Part shown: piece by piece, positions 8,801-16,577 of the stretch
How positions within the stretch are numbered: the stretch's first letter is position 1
Layout: every line of letters starts with the position of its first letter
Source of the DNA: Betaproteobacteria bacterium GR16-43
GTDB taxonomy: Bacteria > Pseudomonadota > Gammaproteobacteria > Burkholderiales > Usitatibacteraceae
NCBI GenBank assembly: GCA_001953215.1
Contig: CP019169.1
Location: 4,216,001-4,280,000 of the forward strand
DNA length: 64,000 bases
Direction of reading: 5' to 3'
Position numbers and translations under genes: made by a program
Notes under the pieces: model-generated
Seen by the model: only the letters and a program-made list of their open reading frames with translations
Databases searched by the model: none
What the model was told of the DNA's origin: nothing

Positions 8801-9410
8801 CGCCGCGATGCGCGAGATCGGCTGCAAGGTGCTCTACTTCGCGGGCTACAAGAAGATCGAGGACCGCTACAAGATCGCGGAAATCGAAGCGGCCGCCGAC
8901 GAGGTCGTGTGGTGCTGCGACGAAGCGCCCGGCTTCACGCCGACGCGCCCGGGCGACAAGACCTACGTGGGCAACATCGTCGAAGCGATGGCGGCGCACG
9001 GCTCCGGCAAGCTCGGCGCCGCGAAGGTTCGCATGCAGGATGCGAACCGTGTCATCGCGATCGGCTCGGACGGCATGATGGGTGCGGTCGGCCGTGCGCG
9101 CCATGGAATCCTCGCGCCCTACCTGCAGCCGGAGCACGAGGCGATCGGTTCGATCAACTCGCCGATGCAATGCATGATGAAAGAGATCTGTGCGCAGTGC
9201 CTGCAGCCGCAGCGCGATCCCGCGACCGGGCAGGTGAGCTACGTCTTCTCCTGCTTCAACCAGGACCAGCCGCTCGATCGCGTGGACTTCCCGGCGCTGC
9301 GCGCGCGGCTTTCGCAGAACTCGCTGCAGGAAAAGATCACGGCGTCGTGGGTCGACCGCAGCCTCGTGCACCTTGGAGAACGCGCGAAAAACGTTCGCAG
9401 CGCGAAATAG
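5892..9410 (+). CDS. Composite FAD/Fe-S/NAD(P) oxidoreductase (GltD-like core plus PyrK/SudB-like C-terminal domain)
   Basis: A 1172-aa soluble protein. About 200 N-terminal residues are unrecognised. Next comes a cysteine-rich segment from about residue 245 (NYCIWC, then ATGHRICNDCMKAC), like the Fe-S N-terminus of the glutamate synthase small subunit. Two dinucleotide folds follow (VLVVGMGPAG near 386, VVIGGGLTAID near 563). From about residue 830 there is a ferredoxin-reductase-type FAD/NAD module (HPGQFYRLQN), and near residue 1093 a cluster CMMKEICAQC typical of PyrK/sulfide-dehydrogenase beta subunits. It therefore resembles a single-chain fusion of the two subunits of NADPH:acceptor enzymes such as SudAB. 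Physiological electron partners are unknown. A palindromic repeat starts 18 bp after its stop. Confidence 0.75.
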   Translation: MPASSLLNLSHGLSFDDLHAPEGLSTLDGHFLSSLKREDAALHDRLVAARADPLTLTALAEAELLIAVAPQVDHFVAQLFDIEGEWEALRVGHVRLAPLFRVKRKFVQRRAMLKYKADEAAKFDGPALEAEIAALLGGTFDELPFAEQVLAWQEDEAKHADALAVAEKFAAWSAHTPEGRARHRAGVLFKPPQRVDPLHLVPTVEVAKPEGYTVHRLHHIRRREGFALTDHGTNLAGALDQANYCIWCHEQGKDSCSIGLKEKPAEDGSVAFKKSPFGIPLAGCPLEERISEFHKLKTEAWAIGALAMIIIDNPTVCATGHRICNDCMKACIYQRQTPVDIPQAETRTLKDVLELPWGFEIYSLLTRWNPLNIKRPLPKPRTGKRVLVVGMGPAGFTVAHHLMNDGHTVVGIDGLKIEALPPEISGVADDGSRVPFQPVRHVADLREALDERVMAGFGGVAEYGITVRWDKNFLKMARLLVERRAEFALFGGVRFGGTLSAEDAFAMGFDHIALALGAGKPTVLDMPNGLAPGVRTASDFLMGLQLTGAARKDSIANMQVRLPIVVIGGGLTAIDTATESLAYYVVQVEKFLDRYEQLVRESSAGQVRNAWNENETLVAEEFLTHAEAIRAERAAAKLQGREPHIVELLRVWGGATIAYRKRLIDSPSYTLNHEEVEKALEEGIDFAENLTPIRIDVDAEGRATALVAKFQPAEGEAREVVIPARTLLIAAGTQPNTVLAREEPGYFKMDGRYFGAVDEDGNAVKPEYSTSKPAVPNVLMWRGEGDRFMSYFGDLHPSYFGNVVKAMGSAKQGYPVVSRVLERRPSRPFADSLQFMAGLNARLRATVHKVVRLTPKIVEVIVHAPQAAKQFHPGQFYRLQNFETRAATIDGTTLLMEGLALTGAWVDREKGLVSTIVLEMGGSSDLCAALKPGEPVILMGPTGTATESKAGETVVLVGGGLGNAVLFSIGAAMREIGCKVLYFAGYKKIEDRYKIAEIEAAADEVVWCCDEAPGFTPTRPGDKTYVGNIVEAMAAHGSGKLGAAKVRMQDANRVIAIGSDGMMGAVGRARHGILAPYLQPEHEAIGSINSPMQCMMKEICAQCLQPQRDPATGQVSYVFSCFNQDQPLDRVDFPALRARLSQNSLQEKITASWVDRSLVHLGERAKNVRSAK

Positions 9411-9428
9411 AAATCGGCGGCAGGAAAG

Positions 9429-9505
9429 AAAAATCGGGGTCAGGGTAGAAATATCTTTCCAGCCGGCCGGCCGGAGATGATATTTCTACCCTGACCCCGA
9501 TTTTT
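9429..9505. repeat. Palindromic intergenic repeat, copy 1 (27-bp perfect arms)
   Basis: Arms at 9429-9455 and 9479-9505 are perfect reverse complements with core GGGGTCAGGGTAGAAATAT. The 23-bp centre holds a self-complementary CCGGCCGGCCGG. The same arms recur at 22621-22699. Such elements resemble REP/MITE-type repeats associated with IS200-like (RAYT) transposases; no transposase is in the window. The element sits between the oxidoreductase stop and the TctC start, with a T-tract on the plus strand that would let it act as a terminator. Confidence 0.9.
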
Positions 9506-9521
9506 TCCGGAAAGGATCGCC

Positions 9522-10487
9522 ATGCCCGCCCTCGTCTCCCGCATCGTCCTGGCCGCGCTCGCGTGCGTGGCCACCCTGCTCCCCGCCGCCACGCAAGCGC
9601 AGGACTTCCCCACGCGGCCGCTCACCCTGATCTGCCCGTGGCCCGCGGGCGGCTCGACCGACACGCACCTGCGCCAGTTCGCGAAGATCGCCGCCAAGCA
9701 TCTCGGCCAGCCGATCGTGGTGGAGAACAAACCCGGCTTCGGCGGAATGCTCGGCCCGTCGCAAATGGCGGCCAATGCCAAGCCCGACGGCTACACGCTC
9801 TCGCAGCTTCCGTACGGCGCGTACCGGCTGCCGTACATGCAGAAGGTGGATTGGGACCCGATCAAGGACTTCACGTACATCATCGGACTCACCGGCTACA
9901 CCTTCGGCATCGTGGTGAAGAAGGATTCGCCGTTCCAGACCTTCAACGATTTCCTCGCCTATGCGAAGGCGAACCCCGGGAAGCTGTCGTATTCGTCCAC
10001 GGGCAACGGCACGTCGCCGCACCTCCTGGTCGAGGAAGTTGCCGCAAAGGCCGGGGTGCAACTGCTGCATATTCCCTACAAGGGCAACGCCGATTCCACG
10101 CAAGCTCTGATGGGCGGCCATGTCATGGCCCAGTCGGATGCGACGGGCTGGGCGAGATTCGTGGAGTCCGGCGAGTTTCGTCTTCTTGTCACGTTCGGCG
10201 AGCAACGTGCGAAGTGGGGCGCGCCGACGGCCAAGGAATTGGGCCTCGACGTGGTCTCGATCTCGCCGTACGGCATTGTCGGGCCCAAGGGCATGGATCC
10301 GAAGATCGTGAAAACGCTGCATGACGCATTCAAGAAGACGCTGGACGACCCGGAACACCTCGCCGTGCTGAAACAGTTCGACCAGGTGTACTGGTACAAG
10401 AATTCCGAGGACTACGCGAAGTGGGCCGCCGAGACGCTGGTGGGGGAAAAAGCCACCATCGAGCGGCTGGGCTTGCAGGCCAAATAG
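9522..10487 (+). CDS. TctC/Bug-family periplasmic solute-binding protein
   Basis: A 321-aa secreted binding protein. Residues 1-27 form a signal peptide ending near TQAQDFP. The mature start FPTRPLTLICPWPAGGSTD is characteristic of tripartite tricarboxylate transporter receptors (Bug family), as are ENKPG and ANAKPDGYTL. These proteins bind carboxylates or other small anions in the periplasm. The ATG at 9522 has GGAAAGGA at 9509-9516, immediately after the palindromic repeat. No tctA or tctB membrane gene is adjacent, so it is an orphan receptor, as is common in Betaproteobacteria. Ligand unknown. Confidence 0.88.
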   Translation: MPALVSRIVLAALACVATLLPAATQAQDFPTRPLTLICPWPAGGSTDTHLRQFAKIAAKHLGQPIVVENKPGFGGMLGPSQMAANAKPDGYTLSQLPYGAYRLPYMQKVDWDPIKDFTYIIGLTGYTFGIVVKKDSPFQTFNDFLAYAKANPGKLSYSSTGNGTSPHLLVEEVAAKAGVQLLHIPYKGNADSTQALMGGHVMAQSDATGWARFVESGEFRLLVTFGEQRAKWGAPTAKELGLDVVSISPYGIVGPKGMDPKIVKTLHDAFKKTLDDPEHLAVLKQFDQVYWYKNSEDYAKWAAETLVGEKATIERLGLQAK

Positions 10488-10594
10488 GGCGGGGAGTAGC
10501 CTTTCCCTTCGGGTCTGCAATCCAAACCGGCGCCTGCGTCCGAACGGCATATTCGGGCGTATCGCCTCGGCGCACACCCAGGGAGGCTACAAGA

Positions 10595-10933
10595 ATGGAC
10601 CAGCCGAACGTCCGCAACAGCTTGGGAATCATTTCCCGCCCGGAAGACCTCGGCGCCGCCGTGCGCCGCGCACGCCTCGGGCTGGGACTCACCCCCGAAC
10701 AGGCCGCCGAGCGCTGCGGCGTGGCCACCAAGACCCTCACCGACCTCGAGCACGGGGCCTGGGACATGACGATGTCCGAGGCCTTCGACATCATCAACAA
10801 CGTCGGCCTCGAGGTCGTCATGCAGCCCATGGGCACCGCCGTGATGGAGAAGATCATGGCCGGCGACCCGCTGGAGGCCTCGTCGATCCTGGACGAGTAC
10901 TACGGGCCCGCGCGGCCCTGGCTGTTCCCCTGA
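10595..10933 (+). CDS. Small XRE-like helix-turn-helix protein
   Basis: A 112-aa protein. Residues about 21-75 form a Cro/C1-type HTH (AVRRARLGLGLTPEQAAERCGV, then TLTDLEHG). The C-terminal third ends ILDEYYGPARPWLFP and is unrecognised. It has the look of a HipB-like or solitary XRE regulator; no HipA-like or other toxin partner follows. The start at 10595 has GGGAGG at 10581-10586. The next gene begins 20 bp downstream on the same strand, so the two may be cotranscribed. Function unknown. Confidence 0.7.
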   Translation: MDQPNVRNSLGIISRPEDLGAAVRRARLGLGLTPEQAAERCGVATKTLTDLEHGAWDMTMSEAFDIINNVGLEVVMQPMGTAVMEKIMAGDPLEASSILDEYYGPARPWLFP

Positions 10934-10953
10934 ACCGCCTGCTGAACCCCTAG

Positions 10954-11664
10954 TTGACGCGGGCCTTCCTGCTCGGGTTTTCGCTGGTGGCCGCCTCGCT
11001 CGGCGCCGGCGCGATGTCGTTCCACGCCGATCCGCCCTATCTCTACCTCGCCAGCCGCGTCGTGAAGACCGACTGGGAGGCGTGGCAGGAAGCGATGGAA
11101 CGCTTCGACGGGAAGATCAAGGCAATCGTGTTCGACAATTCACCGGGCGGGGATTCGGTCACCGGCCGGAGGATCGGGCACGACATCCGCAAGCGCGGGC
11201 TCATGACCGTGGTCTCGGGGCGCTGCGCCTCGGCTTGCGCGAACATGTTCCTGGGCGGCAAGGAACGCCTCTTCTCCGCGAGACTGAACGAGCAGCCCAC
11301 CGTGCTGGGCTACCACGGCTCGTACAACAAGAAGACGCACCAGCTCTCGAAGAACCGTCCGCCCGACTACTTCGTCGAGATGTCGGAAGGCAAGATGGAT
11401 GAGGATTTCGTCGGCACCTTCACGTCGATCGAGAATCGGAAGGGCCTGCTCTACTTCGTCCACGAAGCGCAGCAGAGAGACGGCGGGCCGCTCGCGTATC
11501 TGTGCAAGGGCGACGAGAACCCGAAGCATCGCGACGAGGAGTGCGAGAACCTGAAGGGCGTCGATGCACTGTCGAAGGGCATCGTGACGAGCTGGGATGT
11601 GGCGAAGGTGCCGTTCCCGCCGAAGCCGTGGCCGACGAAGGGCACCGCGAAGAACTGGGACTGA
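10954..11664 (+). CDS. Predicted periplasmic ClpP/crotonase-fold protein
   Basis: A 236-aa protein with a hydrophobic N-terminal signal (MTRAFLLGFSLVAASLGAGA). A ClpP-like core follows: FDNSPGGDS, then SGRCASACANMF, which supplies the candidate nucleophile Ser, then YHGSY with a candidate His. This is the pattern of the predicted periplasmic proteins related to SppA/ClpP (COG3904-like). The start is TTG at 10954; no upstream ATG gives a signal peptide. Proteolytic activity is not proven by the sequence. It lies just after the XRE-like gene. Confidence 0.6.
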   Translation: MTRAFLLGFSLVAASLGAGAMSFHADPPYLYLASRVVKTDWEAWQEAMERFDGKIKAIVFDNSPGGDSVTGRRIGHDIRKRGLMTVVSGRCASACANMFLGGKERLFSARLNEQPTVLGYHGSYNKKTHQLSKNRPPDYFVEMSEGKMDEDFVGTFTSIENRKGLLYFVHEAQQRDGGPLAYLCKGDENPKHRDEECENLKGVDALSKGIVTSWDVAKVPFPPKPWPTKGTAKNWD

Positions 11665-11685
11665 CGCGGCGCCCTTCGCTGCAGG

Positions 11686-12027
11686 CTATTTCATGAGCTT
11701 GACGCCCTTGAACCAGAACGTCTTGCCGCCGGAGTTGCGGTCCGTCATGCGCGCGTAGATCTTCGAGCCGGGCTTGATCGCCGAGACGTTCGAAGGAGCA
11801 CCGGGCTGGCCCAGGGCCGTCTCGACCGTGAACTCCGTGGCCGCGTCCCAGGCGATGGTGCGCTCTGTCTCCGCCGGCTCGTCCTGGAATTTCACCTTCA
11901 CGGTCATCGTGGAGGCCTTCGAATCGATGCTGACGACCGTGGCAGGCGCGCCCTGGATGCGTTCGGCCTGGGCGGCAATGGACACTGCGAAAAGCACGGC
12001 GGCTGCCGCGATGGTCGTGATTTTCAA
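11686..12027 (-). CDS. Secreted hypothetical protein
   Basis: A 113-aa protein read from TTG (complement of 12025-12027), chosen because GGGAG lies 7 nt upstream and a clean signal peptide follows (MKITTIAAAAVLFAVSIAAQA). The mature part is a short beta-rich domain (APATVVSIDSKASTMTVKVK, later GSKIYARMTDRNSGGK) resembling small OB-like periplasmic proteins. I do not recognise a family. It is convergent with the ClpP-like gene (21 bp between stops) and separated from kynU by 118 bp. Confidence 0.6.
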   Translation of the reverse strand: MKITTIAAAAVLFAVSIAAQAERIQGAPATVVSIDSKASTMTVKVKFQDEPAETERTIAWDAATEFTVETALGQPGAPSNVSAIKPGSKIYARMTDRNSGGKTFWFKGVKLMK

Positions 12028-12145
12028 TGGAACTCCCGGAGAAAGCTGTCCCGCGCCAAGTGTGGCGGGGCCGACAGCATCGCCAGCATCGTGGCGAATG
12101 CCCGCCACGGCAAGGGGAAAATTCAGCGCACCGCGGAAACCCGGA

Positions 12146-13357
12146 CTAGCCCCGTAGCGAAAGCGCCGCGATACGCTCCACCGCGTCCCACACATCCACA
12201 TAGCGCAGGTAGAGCGGCGCGAAGCCGAAGCGCATCAGGTCCGGCGGACGGCAATCGCCGATCACGCCTTGGGCGATCAATGCGCGCATCGCGGCTTCGC
12301 TCTCGGCGTGCCGGTAGGAAACGTGGCTTCCGCGCCACGCGCTCTCGCGCGCCGTGACCAACTCCAGGCCCATGCCGCCGCATCGGCGATCCATGAGCTC
12401 GATGAACAGGTCACAAAGCGCGACCGACTTGCGGCGGATCGCGTCCATCGGTGCTTCGAGGATCACCTCCACGCTCGCTTCCAGCGCGGCCATCGCGAGC
12501 ACCGGCGGAGTTCCGCTCAGGTAGCGCGAGATGCCCGGCGCGGGCTCGTACGACGCGCGGAACGCGAACGGCTGCGCATCTCCCATCCAACCGGAGATCG
12601 GCTGCGAAAAGCGCTCCTGCCATCGCCGCGCGACGTAGAGGTACGCCGGCGCGCCCGGCCCGCCATTGAGGTGCTTGTAGCCGCAGCCCACGGCGAAATC
12701 GACCTCGCACCCAGCCACGTCGAGCGCCACCACGCCCGCCGAATGCGAGAGATCCCACACGACCACGGCACCCGCCTTGTGCGCGGCCCGCGTGACGCGT
12801 GCCATGTCGTACATCCGCGCCGTGCAGTAGTGAACATGCGTGAGGTGCACCACGCCGATTTCGGATCCGCGCTCGATGAGGGCCGCTTCGATTGCGTCTT
12901 CGGTGCCCTCCACCAGCATCAGTTCGATCGGAGGCGTGAGTTGCGTAGCGAGGCCCTGTGCCACATGCAGATCCGTCGGGAAATTCGACCGCTCGGAGAG
13001 GATCACGCGGCGCTTCGGGTCGACGCGAAGCGCGACCGACAACACCTTGAAGAGATTCACCGAGGTGGAGTCCGTGGCGACGACCTCCCCCTGCCCCGCG
13101 CCGATCAGCCGCGCGATCTTGTCGCCCGTGCGCCGCGGCATTTCGATCCAGCCCGCGTCGTCCCAGCTCCGGATGAGTCCGCGTCCCCAATCGCCCTCCA
13201 CCACGGCGGCCACGCGCTCACGGGATCGCCTCGAAAGGGCGCCGAGCGAATTGCCATCGAGGTAGATGACGCCGGGAGGGAGCTCGAATTGCGAGCGGAA
13301 ATCCCGCAGCGCATCGGCGCGATCAAGGGCTTCGAGGTCGTGCCGGGCGACGGGCAT
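12146..13357 (-). CDS. kynU: Kynureninase KynU
   Basis: A 403-aa PLP enzyme of tryptophan catabolism that cleaves kynurenine to anthranilate and alanine. The family start YLDGNSLG is at residues 32-39, DLSHSAG is near 202, and the PLP lysine is Lys228 in GCGYKHLNGG. The length is normal. No kynA or kynB lies nearby in the window. The ATG at 13357 is only 8 nt downstream of the tRNA-Ser 3' end on the same strand, and no Shine-Dalgarno sequence is visible between them. Confidence 0.95.
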   Translation of the reverse strand: MPVARHDLEALDRADALRDFRSQFELPPGVIYLDGNSLGALSRRSRERVAAVVEGDWGRGLIRSWDDAGWIEMPRRTGDKIARLIGAGQGEVVATDSTSVNLFKVLSVALRVDPKRRVILSERSNFPTDLHVAQGLATQLTPPIELMLVEGTEDAIEAALIERGSEIGVVHLTHVHYCTARMYDMARVTRAAHKAGAVVVWDLSHSAGVVALDVAGCEVDFAVGCGYKHLNGGPGAPAYLYVARRWQERFSQPISGWMGDAQPFAFRASYEPAPGISRYLSGTPPVLAMAALEASVEVILEAPMDAIRRKSVALCDLFIELMDRRCGGMGLELVTARESAWRGSHVSYRHAESEAAMRALIAQGVIGDCRPPDLMRFGFAPLYLRYVDVWDAVERIAALSLRG

Positions 13358-13365
13358 GAAAGGGG

Positions 13366-13456
13366 TGGCGGAGAGGGCGGGATTCGAACCCGCGTTAGGC
13401 TATTAACCTAAACACGCTTTCCAGGCGTGCGACTTAAACCGCTCATCCACCTCTCC
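13366..13456 (-). tRNA. tRNA-Ser(GGA)
   Basis: A 91-nt type II tRNA on the minus strand with CCA encoded. The acceptor stem GGAGAGG (13450-13456) pairs with CCTCTCC, followed by discriminator G and CCA (13366-13368). The anticodon loop reads CTGGAAA, giving anticodon GGA, flanked by the ACGC/GCGT stem. A long variable arm (GTTTAGGTTAATAGCCTAAC) and GGTTCGAATCC T-arm are present, as expected for serine tRNA. Confidence 0.97.
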
Positions 13457-13504
13457 GCGGTGGTGACCTTCAAACGAAGCCCGAAATTATACCGTCAACA
13501 GGCC

Positions 13505-14584
13505 CTAGCTTCCCAGTGCGGCCTTGCGGTAGCTGAAGAGCTGGCGGGAAAAGAGCGCCAGGACGATGGCCAGCATTGCCAGGTGCACCGGCCAGAGGCC
13601 CAGCCACCCCGGGAGCTTCCCCTGCGCGGTCCAGGCCTGGAAGATGTTCAGCAGGTTGCTGTAGAGGGCGTACACGAGCACGGCCAGCAGGATGTTCCAG
13701 GACCGGCCCTGGCGCGGGTTCACGAACGCGAGCGGGATCGCGAAGAGCCCCATGATCAGCACCGCGAGCGGCTGGGCCAGGCGCCAGTGGAGCTCCGCGA
13801 CCGTGGGCGGCGTGCGTTCCTGCCAGAGGTCCAGCGTGCCCTTGGCCTTGTTCTGCGGCTCCTCGCGCTTGGCCTCCTTGGGTTCGATGCGGATCGCGTA
13901 GCGGTTGAAATCCACCGTGCGGTAGTCGAGCGTGCCGGGCGTGCCCTCGTACCGGCGGCCGTCGAGCAGGATGATGAAGCGGTCGCCATTCTCCGCGGTC
14001 TCGATGAAGCCCTTCTTCGCGACCATCACGCCCAGGCGGTCGTTCTGCGTGGACTGCACGAAGACGTTGTTCACTTCCGCATCGCCCTCGGAGATCTTGT
14101 CGACGAAGAACACGCGGTCCGACGAGCGCGATTCGCGGAAGACGCCTGGTGTCACGCTCGAGACTTCATCGCGACTGCGAAGCAGCCGGGTGTACTCGAC
14201 GGCCTGCTCCTCCGACCACGGCGACACCCAGAAGGAAAGGAACGCGCACACCAGCGCCACCGGCAGGCTGAACTGGATGACGGGGGTCACCCACGCCGCG
14301 ATGGAAAGCCCCGACGTGAACCACACCGTCATCTCGCTATCGCGATAGCTCCGCGTGAGCCCCAGCAGGATCGCGGCGAACACCGACACGCCGAGCAGCA
14401 CGGGCATCTGGGTCAGGAGTTTGAACGCGATCAGGCCGATCACCGCATCGGGGAGTACCTCACCACCCGCGGCCTGGCCCAGGAGCTTCACCAGCAGGCT
14501 CGTGAGGATGATGGCCAGCAGCACGCCGACCACCGCGATGGCGATCAGGCTGAACTCGCGGATGAGGCTGCGTTGGAAGATCAA
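13505..14584 (-). CDS. lptF: LptF, LPS export ABC permease
   Basis: A 359-aa YjgP/YjgQ-family inner-membrane permease of the LptB2FG complex, which extracts LPS for transport to the outer membrane. It starts at TTG (complement of 14582-14584) as MIFQRSLIREFSLIA. Three N-terminal transmembrane segments, a periplasmic beta-jellyroll region (about residues 130-260) and three C-terminal segments are visible. It diverges from pepA, the common betaproteobacterial arrangement. LptG normally follows LptF, but here tRNA-Ser and kynU come next and no lptG is in the window. Confidence 0.93.
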   Translation of the reverse strand: MIFQRSLIREFSLIAIAVVGVLLAIILTSLLVKLLGQAAGGEVLPDAVIGLIAFKLLTQMPVLLGVSVFAAILLGLTRSYRDSEMTVWFTSGLSIAAWVTPVIQFSLPVALVCAFLSFWVSPWSEEQAVEYTRLLRSRDEVSSVTPGVFRESRSSDRVFFVDKISEGDAEVNNVFVQSTQNDRLGVMVAKKGFIETAENGDRFIILLDGRRYEGTPGTLDYRTVDFNRYAIRIEPKEAKREEPQNKAKGTLDLWQERTPPTVAELHWRLAQPLAVLIMGLFAIPLAFVNPRQGRSWNILLAVLVYALYSNLLNIFQAWTAQGKLPGWLGLWPVHLAMLAIVLALFSRQLFSYRKAALGS

Positions 14585-14604
14585 GGAGTGAACCGGTGAT
14601 TTTT

Positions 14605-14634
14605 TTGACTCGACCCCCTCGAAGCGCCGATAAT
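14605..14634 (+). promoter_or_regulatory. Sigma-70 promoter for pepA
   Basis: TTGACT at 14605-14610 and GATAAT at 14629-14634 are separated by 18 bp. The expected transcript start near 14641 leaves a leader of about 30 nt to the pepA ATG. It lies in the short divergent gap between lptF and pepA. Confidence 0.7.
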
Positions 14635-14671
14635 GACAGGTTCGCGAGAAGAGCCAAGTCGAGGAAAACAA

Positions 14672-16159
14672 ATGGAATTTAGCATAAAGACCGGCAGCCC
14701 CGAGAAGCAACGCACGGGCTGCGTCGTGGTGGGCGTGTATGAAGGCCGCAGGCTCACGTCGTCGGCGCAGGACATCGACGATGCCTCGGGCCACTTCATC
14801 GCGGAAGTACTCCGCCGTGGCGACCACGAAGGCAAGGCCGGCACCACGCTGCTGCTGCACAACGTTCCCAAGGTTCCCGCGGACCGCGTGCTGCTCGTGG
14901 GCCTGGGCCGCGAGCGCGAGTTCGGCGAGAACACCTACCGCGGCGCGTTGGCGGCCACGGCCAAGGCGTTGAAGGCGACAGGCACCACCGAAGCCATGGT
15001 GTGCCTCACTGACCTTCCGCTGAAGAAGCGCGACACCGGCTGGAAAGTGGAGCAGGCCGTCCTCTGCATCATGGACGGCGTCTATCGCTTCGACCGCATG
15101 AAGAGCAAGGCCTCGGAGACCAAGCGCGCATTGCGCCGCGTGGTCCTGCACGTGGCCCGCCGCAACGAGATCGCCGAGGGCGAGACCGCCGTGATTCGCG
15201 GGCAGGCTATTGCCGAGGGCATCGCGCTCACCAAGGACCTGGGCAACCTGCCCGCCAACATCTGCACGCCGACCTACCTCGCCGAGCAGGCGCAGGAGCT
15301 CGCCAAGCGCCACGGCATGAAGGCCGACATCCTCGAGCAGAAGGATCTCGAGAAGCTCGGCATGGGCTCGTTCCTCGCCGTCGCGCGCGGAAGCCGCCAG
15401 CCGCCGAAGCTGATCGTGCTCGAGTACCACGGCGGCGCGCGCGACGCGCAGCCCGTGGCCATCGTCGGCAAGGGCGTCACGTTCGACACCGGCGGCATCT
15501 CGATCAAACCCGCGCCCGAGATGGACGAGATGAAGTTCGACATGTGCGGCGCCGCCAGCGTGCTGGGGACGATGAAGGCCATCGCCCTCATGAAGCTACC
15601 GCTGAACGTGATCGGCGTCGTGCCTGCCACCGAGAACATGCCCGACGGCAACGCGGTGAAGCCCGGCGACATCGTGACCACCATGTCCGGCCAGACGGTC
15701 GAGATCCTCAACACGGACGCCGAGGGTCGCCTGATCCTCTGCGATGCCCTCACCTACGTCGAGAAATTCAAGCCCGCGGCCGTGATCGACATCGCCACGC
15801 TCACGGGTGCGATGGTGATCGCACTGGGACACGTAGCCACCGGCATGTTCTCCAACAGCGACACGCTCGCGCGAGAAGTGCTCGCCGCCGGCGACAGCTC
15901 GTGGGACCGTGCGTGGCACATGCCGATGTGGGACGACTACCAGGAAGGCCTCAAGTCGAACTTCGCCGACATCCCGAACATCGCCGGGCGCGCGGGCGGC
16001 TCCATCACCGCCGCGTGCTTCCTCTCGCGCTTCACGAAGGCGTACCCGTGGGCGCACCTGGACATCGCGGGCACCGCGTGGAAGTCGGGCGCCGAGAAGA
16101 GCGCGACGGGCCGTCCCGTGGCGCTGCTCACGCACTGGCTCCTGCGGCGCGCCTCGTGA
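14672..16159 (+). CDS. pepA: Leucyl aminopeptidase PepA
   Basis: A 495-aa M17 dizinc aminopeptidase. The signature NTDAEGRL sits at about residue 350, and the metal/active-site segment GKGVTFDTGG lies upstream near 268. PepA trims N-terminal residues from peptides and in some bacteria also acts as a DNA-binding architectural protein. The start at 14672 (MEFSIKTGSP) was chosen for GAGGAAA at 14661-14667; the longer open frame upstream has no homology. The stop overlaps the holC GTG, so pepA-holC are translationally coupled. Confidence 0.96.
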   Translation: MEFSIKTGSPEKQRTGCVVVGVYEGRRLTSSAQDIDDASGHFIAEVLRRGDHEGKAGTTLLLHNVPKVPADRVLLVGLGREREFGENTYRGALAATAKALKATGTTEAMVCLTDLPLKKRDTGWKVEQAVLCIMDGVYRFDRMKSKASETKRALRRVVLHVARRNEIAEGETAVIRGQAIAEGIALTKDLGNLPANICTPTYLAEQAQELAKRHGMKADILEQKDLEKLGMGSFLAVARGSRQPPKLIVLEYHGGARDAQPVAIVGKGVTFDTGGISIKPAPEMDEMKFDMCGAASVLGTMKAIALMKLPLNVIGVVPATENMPDGNAVKPGDIVTTMSGQTVEILNTDAEGRLILCDALTYVEKFKPAAVIDIATLTGAMVIALGHVATGMFSNSDTLAREVLAAGDSSWDRAWHMPMWDDYQEGLKSNFADIPNIAGRAGGSITAACFLSRFTKAYPWAHLDIAGTAWKSGAEKSATGRPVALLTHWLLRRAS

Positions 16160-16575
16160 CGCGGATCGACTTCTACCGCTACGCCGACGACAAGCTGCGC
16201 TTCGCCTGCCGACTCGCCGCCAAGGCGTACGAGAAGCCCGCGCGCCTCGTGGTGTACGCACCCGAGCGCCGCGTGCTGGAGGCGTTCGACCAGCTGCTGT
16301 GGACCTACCAGGCGCTGAAGTTCGTGCCGCACTGCATGGCGAACTCGCCGATGGCCGCCGAGACGCCGGTGATCCTCGCCGGCGCCGAGGATGACCCGCC
16401 GCACCACGAGGTCCTGCTGAACCTGGGCAACGACGAGCCGAGGAATTTCGCTTCGTTCGAGCGCGTGCTGGAAATCGTCGGCAAGGACGAAGAGGACAAG
16501 GAACGCGCCCGCGGCCGCTACACGTTCTACAAGAAGCGCGGCTACGAGATCAACGTCCACGACGTGGAGGCCTAG
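16156..16575 (+). CDS. holC: DNA polymerase III chi subunit HolC
   Basis: A 139-aa chi subunit that links the clamp loader to single-strand DNA-binding protein. Typical elements are [13 protein letters not shown] at the start and the ERVLEIV segment before the end. The start is GTG overlapping the pepA stop (GTGA at 16156-16159). The pepA-holC-valS order is characteristic of Beta- and Gammaproteobacteria and supports the call. Confidence 0.92.
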   Translation: MTRIDFYRYADDKLRFACRLAAKAYEKPARLVVYAPERRVLEAFDQLLWTYQALKFVPHCMANSPMAAETPVILAGAEDDPPHHEVLLNLGNDEPRNFASFERVLEIVGKDEEDKERARGRYTFYKKRGYEINVHDVEA

Positions 16576-16577
16576 GC

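Noticed and set aside
5931-9371. A 1146-codon open frame antisense to the large oxidoreductase
   Set aside because: Composition is Arg/His-rich with no motif, whereas the plus-strand frame has intact flavin and Fe-S motifs throughout.
12146-13456. An integrated element using tRNA-Ser as attachment site
   Set aside because: No integrase and no direct repeat of the tRNA 3' end was seen; flanking genes are ordinary chromosomal genes.
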